Source: Verrucomicrobiales bacterium | Lineage (GTDB): Bacteria; Verrucomicrobiota; Verrucomicrobiia; Verrucomicrobiales; DEV007 | Reading direction: 5' to 3' | NCBI GenBank assembly: GCA_013911195.1 | Contig: JACETS010000058.1 | Span: 1-13,267, forward strand | Length of the DNA: 13,267 nt | Shown: positions 7,448 through 13,267 of the stretch, piece by piece | How positions within the stretch are numbered: position 1 is the stretch's first letter | How the letters are laid out: each line of letters opens with the position of its first letter | Translations under genes and position numbers: made by a program | Notes under the pieces: model-generated | Database searches by the model: none | What the model was told of the DNA's origin: nothing | The model's input: the letters and a program-made list of their open reading frames with translations, nothing else

Positions 7448-8899
7448 ATGAAATTACCACGTAATACATTCTGCGGACAAACCAATCGACGTGAGTTTAT
7501 TCACAATATTGGTGGTGGATTTGCCTCAACTGCTCTTACCGGCATGCTTGCCACCGACGGTTTTTTTAACAACGCGAATGCAGTCACAGGAAATCCATTA
7601 TTTCCCAAACCCCAGATGATGCCTGCAAAAGCAAAATCAGTTATTTTTCTTTTCATGTATGGCGGACCGAGTCATGTGGATACATTTGATCACAAACCTG
7701 AACTTTATCCGTTGGACGGCAAGACCATTGATGTCAAAACTTTTGGTCGTGGTGGTAAGAAAAATAAAGGACGTGTGGTTGGACCAAAGTGGTCTTTTAA
7801 GCCTTACGGACAATGTGGAAAAATGGTTTCAGAACTCTTTCCACACCTTGGAACGTGTGTGGATGACATGGCATTCATCAACTCAATGACTGCTGATTCA
7901 CCAATACATGGATCGGCAATGTTGATGATGAATAGTGGATCTCTAATTAGTGGAAAACCATCTCTAGGATCATGGGTCAATTACGGTCTCGGTTCCGTTA
8001 ATCAAAACATGCCCGGTTATGTTGTGATGTTGGATCAGACAGGCGGCCCTATTTCTGGTGCAAAAAACTGGACCTCCGGATACATGCCAGCTTCCTATCA
8101 AGGTACTGTCTTTCGATCAAAGGGTGATCCGATTTTAAACCTTCAGCATTCTAAAGGAATGTCTCGAAAAGAGCAGAGGCAAGTCATTACATCTCTTAAT
8201 CAGCTAAATTCTGAACACCTTAAAGGTAGAGAAGATAATTCAGATTTAAGCGCTCGAATTGCAAGTTATGAACTTGCTTATAATATGCAATCAACAGCAC
8301 CTGAAGCTATTGATGTGGATAGTGAACCACAACACGTCAAAGATTTGTACGGTCTTGATGGCTCTCAAACTGATGATTTTGCCAGAAAATGTATTCTTTC
8401 AAGACGTTTAGTTGAAAGAGGAACGAGATTCATTCAGATTTATTCTGGTGGAGCTCACAATGATTCAAACTGGGATGCTCATGGAGATCTTAAGAAAAAC
8501 CACGACTATCATGCAGGTAGAACAGATAAACCAATTGCGGGTTTGTTAAAAGATCTCAAACAGAGAGGTTTACTCGACGAAACATTAGTTGTTTGGGGTG
8601 GTGAATTTGGACGCCAGCCTACTGCGGAATACGCTAAGGGCACTGGTCGTGATCATAATAGCTTTGGATTTACGATGTGGATGGCCGGTGGCGGTATCAA
8701 AGGTGGAGTCAGTGTCGGAACGACCGATGAATTGGGAAGCAAAGCGGTGGAAAATCCATACCATGTGAAAAACCTCCATGCCACAGTACTTACCCTTATG
8801 GGACTCGACCCAAACGATTTGAGCTATTTTTATAATGGTCTAGATCAAAAGCTTGTCGGGGTTGAAGGTGCTGAGCCTATTTATCAAGCTCTTGCCTAG
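7448..8899 (+). CDS. Tat-exported DUF1501 protein
   Basis: A 483-residue protein. NR14-R15-EFIHNIGGGFAS plus a moderately hydrophobic stretch to ANA45 is a twin-arginine signal, so it is exported folded, probably with its metal already bound. The body has the DUF1501 pattern, a family related to the alkaline phosphatase/sulfatase fold: YGGPSHVDTFD (72-81), SMTADSPIHGSAMLMMNSG, PSLGSWVNYGLG, W383-GGEFGR and G-R-D402-H403-N. The Asp/His residues are likely metal ligands. There is no Cys/Ser-x-Pro-x-Arg sulfatase motif, so sulfatase activity should not be assumed. It follows the PSD1 gene by 46 nt in the usual PSD1-DUF1501 order, which implies co-transcription and joint function. The upstream sequence has no Shine-Dalgarno. 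The substrate is unknown. Confidence 0.9.
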   Translation: MKLPRNTFCGQTNRREFIHNIGGGFASTALTGMLATDGFFNNANAVTGNPLFPKPQMMPAKAKSVIFLFMYGGPSHVDTFDHKPELYPLDGKTIDVKTFGRGGKKNKGRVVGPKWSFKPYGQCGKMVSELFPHLGTCVDDMAFINSMTADSPIHGSAMLMMNSGSLISGKPSLGSWVNYGLGSVNQNMPGYVVMLDQTGGPISGAKNWTSGYMPASYQGTVFRSKGDPILNLQHSKGMSRKEQRQVITSLNQLNSEHLKGREDNSDLSARIASYELAYNMQSTAPEAIDVDSEPQHVKDLYGLDGSQTDDFARKCILSRRLVERGTRFIQIYSGGAHNDSNWDAHGDLKKNHDYHAGRTDKPIAGLLKDLKQRGLLDETLVVWGGEFGRQPTAEYAKGTGRDHNSFGFTMWMAGGGIKGGVSVGTTDELGSKAVENPYHVKNLHATVLTLMGLDPNDLSYFYNGLDQKLVGVEGAEPIYQALA

Positions 8900-8923
8900 C
8901 ATAATACCGCTGACGTAGCAGCT

Positions 8924-8929
8924 AGAGGG
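8924..8929 (+). promoter_or_regulatory. Shine-Dalgarno site supporting the GTG start of tilS
   Basis: AGAGGG ends 4 bases before the GTG at 8934. Spacing is a little short, but this is one of two recognisable purine-rich ribosome sites in the window, and it supports the GTG rather than a later ATG. A later start would cut into the PP-loop, which begins around residue 18. Confidence 0.5.
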
Positions 8930-8933
8930 TACC

Positions 8934-9884
8934 GTGACTATTCCAAACCTTGATAGTTTAGGTATTGGAAAACGTAAGCGGTATTTAATAGGGGTTTCAG
9001 GAGGCCGTGACTCTATTGCTTTGTTGCATTGGATGAAGTACGAGATTGGCTGCAAAGATCTTATTGTTTGTCACCTAAATCACTCGTTGAGAGGAAGAGA
9101 ATCTGGGTCGGATTCGCGCTTTGTCAGAAATCTCGCCAAGTCGTATGGCTTTCATTTTGAGTGTGAGAAAAAAGATGTTCTCTTGCTATCTAAAAGAAAG
9201 AAGATCTCCATTGAAATGGCAGCAAGAGAGGCCAGGATGAATTTCTTTGGTCGTGCTGCTTTAAAGTGGCGTTGTTCCCGAGTCGTTTTAGCCCATCATG
9301 CTGATGATAATGTGGAGACTATACTGATGAATTTATTCAGAGGATCCGGCAGGTTATCAGGTATTAAAGAAAAATCTGTAATTTCAACGGATATGAAAAA
9401 TATTACTATTCATCGTCCATTTATCCAAATCTTTGGGGATCAAATTGAGCAATATGTTAAAGATCACTCACTAAAATTTAGAAAAGATTCAAGTAACGAT
9501 AACGATGAATATTTGCGTAATAGAACTCGAAACAAAGTTATTCCTTATCTAAAAAAAATATATCAAAGAGATATCAGAAAAACCATTTTGCGATCATCAA
9601 ATCTCGCTTCCCTTGAATCTAATTTTATAGACGAATTATTGTCAGGTCCGGAATTTTCGTGGACCCATGAAAGACAATTATCGGTTCCGAAACTTAAAAA
9701 TACCAAAACTGTATTACGCTCTAGAATAATACTCAATTGGCTTAGAGAACATTCGGTCTCTAATATTGGAAACGCAGAAGTTGATCTTGTTCTTAAACTA
9801 TTAAATGAAAAAGATCCTGCTAAGATTAATTTACCAAAAGGCAAATATGTTCGTAGAAGAAATAAATTAATTTTTCTTGAGTAG
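8934..9884 (+). CDS. tilS: tRNA(Ile)-lysidine synthase
   Basis: This cytoplasmic enzyme uses ATP to attach lysine to the wobble cytidine (C34) of the minor tRNA-Ile with anticodon CAU. The change lets that tRNA read AUA and accept isoleucine, and it is essential in most bacteria. The 316-residue protein has the N-type ATP pyrophosphatase PP-loop S22-GGRD-S27, then HLNHSLRG (47-54), AAREAR (96-101), HHADDNVET (121-129) with LFRGSG, and a DSSN...YLRNRTR segment near residues 185-199. The length fits the short TilS class, with only a modest C-terminal region compared with the ~430-residue E. coli form. The start is GTG. It lies 34 nt after the DUF1501 gene on the same strand and probably shares its transcript. 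Its TAG stop directly abuts the stop of the hydrolase gene on the other strand. Confidence 0.95.
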   Translation: MTIPNLDSLGIGKRKRYLIGVSGGRDSIALLHWMKYEIGCKDLIVCHLNHSLRGRESGSDSRFVRNLAKSYGFHFECEKKDVLLLSKRKKISIEMAAREARMNFFGRAALKWRCSRVVLAHHADDNVETILMNLFRGSGRLSGIKEKSVISTDMKNITIHRPFIQIFGDQIEQYVKDHSLKFRKDSSNDNDEYLRNRTRNKVIPYLKKIYQRDIRKTILRSSNLASLESNFIDELLSGPEFSWTHERQLSVPKLKNTKTVLRSRIILNWLREHSVSNIGNAEVDLVLKLLNEKDPAKINLPKGKYVRRRNKLIFLE

Positions 9885-11993
9885 TCATTTTTTGGTTGGC
9901 CAATTTAGATGCTTCCGAAGAAACTTAAAAGTCCCTTTTGCATTAATAGTGTGAGGCCCTACGAACCATTCAATTTCCGTTCTATCTCCGATACCAAGTT
10001 TTGCAGAATAAAGATTCCGGACTTTAGCATATTCATGGGCTACTTTTTCGTCAGGTGCTACTCCATCAAAATGGCCACGTTCCACCATAAATGGTCTGGG
10101 TGCAATTAATGCAGCCATTTCGAAATAGTTAAATGTACTTCCTAAATCCCATTCAAAGATTTCATACTCACCCGTCCATACGTAACTGTATTTTGAAAGG
10201 GTAGAGGCATTTTTCCAAACCCACTCGTTAAAGTCTGCTGAACAAATTGATAGGCAGTAATTATTAACAAGAGGTGGAATTCTCATGGCAGATTTACCGC
10301 CATATGAAAGTCCATAAAAAGCAATCCGGTTTTTATCGGTAAAATCCAACGACCCTAGCCAATCTGTTATTTGTTGGTGCTGAGGTACCATAATTGAAAA
10401 AAGGGTTTTTCCTATTGCATTTGCCTTGAATTGCAGCCCTCTAAATCTGTCCTGAAAAATATAAATGTTTTGAGGTGCAAACGTCACAAAGCCAAGCTTT
10501 GCAAGCTCGGTAGAAAATGCCTTGTAGTAATGATATTCTTTTTCCCCTATCGTAGATTGTGGTCGTCCTTCAAGTCCGTGCTGACAGACGACTACTGGCC
10601 TCTGTTCTCCATTCTTTATACCTTTTGGGATTGTCAGAATACCGTAAGCAAATAAATCGTTTAATCCGCCGAAAACATCAATTACAACCTCATATGAAGT
10701 AAAGAATTCGGTTTCATTTAAGAGTCTAGTTCTTGGATTTGGGTTAGCATACTTATCTTCGAATAAACCAATCACTTCTTCCCCAAAATATTTTCTGTAA
10801 GGCTTCATACTTTGTTCAAATTTCTCTAATGAAGAGGTGTCCATTTTTGAAATAAACTGTCTTCTTAATTCTGCACTCTTGGTTAGTAAGCGTTGGTTGT
10901 GTCTATCTATTTCGTCGAAAGCTCTTTGTTGAAGATCATCTAATTGCTCAACTGGAAGCGTTCTAGGTTCATGGGCCTTAACCTGGCGATCTAGATAATC
11001 ATTAATATTTCCCTCCGACAACCCAGCTCTTTTTATTTCATATTTTACACTTTCTGATTTAAAGCTTGGTAATTTCCCTGGCTTCCCTCCTGTTCCTTTA
11101 GGAGTTTCAATCTTAAGATATTTAGAGGGGTCAATGATTAGCTTGCGTGGTAGAATTAAGCGTGCAATTTCTGCATCACCAAAATGATTTAGTAATCCAA
11201 AAACATTCCTATATGCCGGCTCATCCCAAACGCGTTCTCTTGGCCCAAAGTGCCCAATGATCCAAGCCTTTTTTATTCGTTCATCGATTGCAGATGCATA
11301 CATCGAAATTAGTCCTCCTTCTCCATTACCGGCTACTCCTATGGAAAGATTATCACTATCTAAAGCATCGATAATGGCCAATACCTTCTGAACTTCATAA
11401 CCTATAATGTGCCTTCCAAGTTCAAATGCTGAACGATATAAAAATTCTCGATTGGTAATCTTGTTATGACGAGTTTTGCGATCAATCAAGATTGGAACGA
11501 ATACTCTGTGGCCATTTGCCGCAAGGATTTGTGGGTTTTTTGTGGTGGCTAGACTCTCTGGATCAGAAATGAATATGGTTGTTTCTGTAAAATTTTTTGG
11601 TTGAATAAGAAAACCCTCAGCCGAAACCCCCTCAAATACTTGTACTTTAAATAATCGAATTGAGTACTCAGATTTATTATTCTCAATGTCACTTAGATAT
11701 AACTCAGGCTTTTGTATTCTTTTATCTCGAATGCCTATGATAGTTTTTAATTTTTCCCTGTCTGGTATTTCTGAAGATGAATTTCTTTTTTTTACTGCTT
11801 GTTCTATCTGTTTGAGAAGAAATTGATCGCAATTATCAATAAGTCTTGAAGCAATATCACCATTCCATAACAGAGGATCAGTGCCAGGCAGTTCTTTAGG
11901 AGCACTAACTGAATGATTATTGGTGGCCGTTAATGTTATTAGAACTAATAGAATTACATTAGAGCATTTAGATAAAGGAGATTTCAAACTCAT
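9885..11993 (-). CDS. Exported tandem alpha/beta hydrolase (acetylxylan esterase / dienelactone hydrolase-like)
   Basis: A 702-residue protein with an N-terminal signal (NVILLVLITLTAT core, cleavage near SVSA). It has two alpha/beta-hydrolase-like halves. In the first (about 100-290) the nucleophile elbow reads G222-N-G224-E-G-G, so Gly replaces the catalytic Ser and the half is probably inactive. In the second (about 430-700) the triad looks complete: GL-S563-YGG, D643 in GHFDGVAPDE, and H681 in GPHTINAKGT; VVVCQHG is the likely oxyanion-hole strand. This fits an esterase acting outside the cytoplasm, perhaps removing ester groups from polysaccharides, but the substrate is inferred from general family resemblance only. 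It lies 75 nt downstream of the yhaM gene on the same strand and has no clear promoter of its own: a TATGAT box lies upstream without a good -35. It is the only gene here with a disabled catalytic motif. Confidence 0.8.
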   Translation of the reverse strand: MSLKSPLSKCSNVILLVLITLTATNNHSVSAPKELPGTDPLLWNGDIASRLIDNCDQFLLKQIEQAVKKRNSSSEIPDREKLKTIIGIRDKRIQKPELYLSDIENNKSEYSIRLFKVQVFEGVSAEGFLIQPKNFTETTIFISDPESLATTKNPQILAANGHRVFVPILIDRKTRHNKITNREFLYRSAFELGRHIIGYEVQKVLAIIDALDSDNLSIGVAGNGEGGLISMYASAIDERIKKAWIIGHFGPRERVWDEPAYRNVFGLLNHFGDAEIARLILPRKLIIDPSKYLKIETPKGTGGKPGKLPSFKSESVKYEIKRAGLSEGNINDYLDRQVKAHEPRTLPVEQLDDLQQRAFDEIDRHNQRLLTKSAELRRQFISKMDTSSLEKFEQSMKPYRKYFGEEVIGLFEDKYANPNPRTRLLNETEFFTSYEVVIDVFGGLNDLFAYGILTIPKGIKNGEQRPVVVCQHGLEGRPQSTIGEKEYHYYKAFSTELAKLGFVTFAPQNIYIFQDRFRGLQFKANAIGKTLFSIMVPQHQQITDWLGSLDFTDKNRIAFYGLSYGGKSAMRIPPLVNNYCLSICSADFNEWVWKNASTLSKYSYVWTGEYEIFEWDLGSTFNYFEMAALIAPRPFMVERGHFDGVAPDEKVAHEYAKVRNLYSAKLGIGDRTEIEWFVGPHTINAKGTFKFLRKHLNWPTKK

Positions 11994-12068
11994 CCCACGA
12001 TTTTAAATCACATCATATCTTGGTGAAAAGCATATACCGCATTAGTTTAAATCTGATCCCATGATTTG

Positions 12069-13091
12069 TTAGTCAGTATATTTTTCGAGCGGCTTAACAA
12101 TATTCGATTCAAGAGCCCAGACCTTACTGAAAACTTCATCGGATAGGGCTTCTTGTTCATCATAACCTTTATAAATCATTTCTAGTTTTGCATCTATGTT
12201 ATCAATATGATGCAGTACTATAGCTTCAGGAGTTTTTGGTAAAACTGGTGAACCGTATTCAATTTTCCCGTGATGAGATAGTATAAGATGAATGAGATGA
12301 ATTCTTACTTTCTCGGAAGGAGGATCAATAAGTTTCCAATCATCAATATCCTTAATGTCAAATTCACGCCAAAGCGTATTTATAATTTCAGCACCAATAG
12401 AAATATGGCCCATGAGTTCAGCTCTAAAATCATATGGCATATTAAAACCATCAGGCGGAAATGAGTTTTCCCACATTTTTCCAATATCGTGGAAGAGAAC
12501 GCCTGAAACCAACAAATCTTTATTTAGATTTGTGTAAGCATCGGCCATAGCTACTGCGCTTCGCATCATTTGCGCTACATGCTCTAATAGTCCGCCTCTT
12601 CTGGCGTGGTGTAAATTTCTCGCGCCAGCTGATCGTTTAAAGCGGTCACCAAATCTATTTAGGAAAATTAGACATAGTTTTCGTAATCTTGGATCTCTTA
12701 GGGAATTGCAAGTGCTCTCAATGTAATTGTAGTCTTTGCTTAATTTTTCTCTAGTGGATTCATCTCCCGCCAAGGTCTCTTCGATTTCTTTTGTATCTAA
12801 TAATTCTATAACCCAATCCTTAGCATCAATGCCAAATTCATTGGCCGACCAATGACCTTGAACATTAACCCATTCATTACTTTTCATTGACTCAGCTTGA
12901 TTAAAGGCATTAGAGTTTTGCCAAGCTTTTATCTTTATTGAGCCACTAGAGTCTGCAATTTCGAGCTCATAATAGGGATTACCACTTTTGGTTAGTTTTT
13001 GATTAATGGTTGTGATCTGACCATTGACTGAATATTTACCTGGATTAGCAGGGCAAGTTTCCTTGATCTCTGATATTGTAAGTTTTTCCAT
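12069..13091 (-). CDS. yhaM: YhaM-type 3'-5' exoribonuclease (OB fold + HD domain)
   Basis: A 340-residue cytoplasmic protein. Residues about 1-95 form an OB-fold nucleic-acid-binding domain (SVNGQITTINQKLTKSG ... YYELEIADSSGSIKIKAW). Residues about 150-325 form a metal-dependent HD phosphohydrolase domain: RRGGLLE-H171, then H201-D202-IGK, LMGHISIG, LSH273-H274-GKIEYGSP and LHHID297NIDAK, which together supply the metal ligands. This order and these motifs match the YhaM/CBF1 family (B. subtilis YhaM is 314 residues), which degrades RNA or single-stranded DNA from the 3' end with Mn or Co. Housekeeping RNA turnover is the likely job. The start ATG has only a weak GGA 4 nt upstream. It is followed on the same strand by the hydrolase, with no strong terminator between them. 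Confidence 0.9.
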   Translation of the reverse strand: MEKLTISEIKETCPANPGKYSVNGQITTINQKLTKSGNPYYELEIADSSGSIKIKAWQNSNAFNQAESMKSNEWVNVQGHWSANEFGIDAKDWVIELLDTKEIEETLAGDESTREKLSKDYNYIESTCNSLRDPRLRKLCLIFLNRFGDRFKRSAGARNLHHARRGGLLEHVAQMMRSAVAMADAYTNLNKDLLVSGVLFHDIGKMWENSFPPDGFNMPYDFRAELMGHISIGAEIINTLWREFDIKDIDDWKLIDPPSEKVRIHLIHLILSHHGKIEYGSPVLPKTPEAIVLHHIDNIDAKLEMIYKGYDEQEALSDEVFSKVWALESNIVKPLEKYTD

Positions 13092-13117
13092 TTTCCAATA
13101 GTAGGATTTATAAAATA

Positions 13118-13146
13118 AGCATAATGAACTTATTTTCGGTCGACAA
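13118..13146 (-). promoter_or_regulatory. Possible promoter for yhaM
   Basis: On the minus strand TTGTCG (13146-13141) is followed by 17 bases and TATGCT (13123-13118). Each box matches consensus in 4 of 6 positions. Position and spacing suit the gene starting at 13091, about 20 nt below the predicted transcription start, but the matches are modest in such AT-rich DNA. Confidence 0.3.
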
Positions 13147-13174
13147 TAGTTAATAAAGGTTTAATATTTATATA

Positions 13175-13193
13175 AGCGAATGAAAGATTCGTT
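13175..13193. repeat. Short hairpin between divergent genes
   Basis: CGAAT (13177-13181) and ATTCG (13187-13191) pair around GAAAG. One G-T and one A-T pair outside bring the possible stem to 7 bp. It is flanked by two copies of TTTATATAA (13167-13175 and 13205-13213). It could be an operator or mRNA leader hairpin for the gene starting at 13216. There is no T-run, so it is not a convincing terminator. Confidence 0.3.
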
Positions 13194-13215
13194 CTAATTC
13201 TCCGTTTATATAAAT

Positions 13216-13267
13216 ATGGGTATTCAATGGATTCAGGTTTTAATTTGTTTAGCTGGGCTTTCAATCC
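13216..13267 (+). CDS. Start of a membrane or exported protein (partial)
   Basis: ATG at 13216 opens a frame to the end of the window, reading MGIQWIQVLICLAGLSI. The hydrophobic run suggests a signal peptide or first membrane helix. An in-frame TAA at 13195 and no other ATG after it fix this as the only ATG start. No Shine-Dalgarno precedes it, as for most genes here. Only 17 codons are visible, so the family is unknown, and a chance frame cannot be excluded. Confidence 0.4.
   Translation, partial: MGIQWIQVLICLAGLSI

Noticed and set aside
7448..8899. Sulfatase assignment for the DUF1501 protein
   Set aside because: There is no Cys/Ser-x-Pro-x-Arg formylglycine motif; only the broader fold family is supported.
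8896..8925. CTAGC...GCTAG and GCTG...CAGC inverted repeats between the DUF1501 and tilS genes, as a terminator
   Set aside because: The stems are only 4-5 bp, overlap each other, and have no T-run; they also include the DUF1501 stop and part of the tilS ribosome site.
11994..12068. Promoter or terminator between yhaM and the hydrolase gene
   Set aside because: A TATGAT box is present on the minus strand but nothing like a -35 lies 16-18 bases upstream, and GATTTAAAATC is a small AT palindrome; nothing is strong enough to list.
1..13267. CRISPR array, tRNA/rRNA gene, transposon, prophage or toxin-antitoxin pair
   Set aside because: No spaced repeats, cloverleaf-like sequence, transposase or integrase motifs, or small paired genes were seen on either strand.

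Overview
This window looks like chromosomal DNA from a member of the PVC superphylum, most likely a marine-type Verrucomicrobiota or a relative, with low GC (roughly 40% by eye). The reason is the gene content. It has a PVC-type beta-propeller 'dehydrogenase', a HEAT/c-type heme protein, a DUF1549/DUF1553 (PSD1) protein, a Tat-exported DUF1501 protein and a DUF6807 ('PmoA-like') protein. These families are expanded almost only in Planctomycetota and Verrucomicrobiota. The phylum call is inferred from families, not from a phylogenetic marker.

Layout: (1) positions 1-225, the 3' end of an unrecognised + strand gene, overlapping the next gene tail to tail by 11 bp. (2) 215-4548, a three-gene minus-strand operon, read DUF6807 protein -> HEAT/heme (CxxCH) protein -> beta-propeller protein, with gaps of 10 and 1 nt. 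(3) 4549-4746, a 198-bp divergent control region holding two good back-to-back sigma70-like promoters whose -35 boxes both overlap one perfect palindrome. (4) 4747-9884, a plus-strand run: PSD1 heme protein -> DUF1501 protein -> tilS. (5) 9885-13091, two minus-strand genes: an exported tandem alpha/beta hydrolase and, upstream of it, a YhaM-type HD-domain exoribonuclease. (6) 13092-13267, an AT-rich intergenic stretch and the first 17 codons of a probable + strand gene. No stretch without a gene exceeds 300 bases. I see no tRNA, rRNA, CRISPR array, insertion sequence or phage gene.

How the genes fit together: the five genes on either side of 4549-4746 all encode proteins with export signals. 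Two carry a c-type heme motif (CxxCH), one is a beta-propeller with Ca-loop-like Asp motifs, one has an alkaline-phosphatase-like fold family signature (DUF1501), and one is DUF6807. The shared divergent promoter suggests they are expressed together as one extracytoplasmic redox/degradation module. Its substrate is not visible from the sequence. tilS and yhaM are housekeeping RNA genes. The hydrolase resembles the acetylxylan-esterase/dienelactone-hydrolase-like enzymes common in the same organisms and may add a de-esterification step, but it is not in the same transcription unit.

The most interesting points are the shared palindrome/promoter arrangement, the splitting of the usual propeller-heme fusion into two tightly coupled genes, and the hydrolase whose first domain has Gly where the nucleophile Ser should be. 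No wholly new system is demonstrated. The divergent heme/propeller cassette is the best candidate for an undescribed one.
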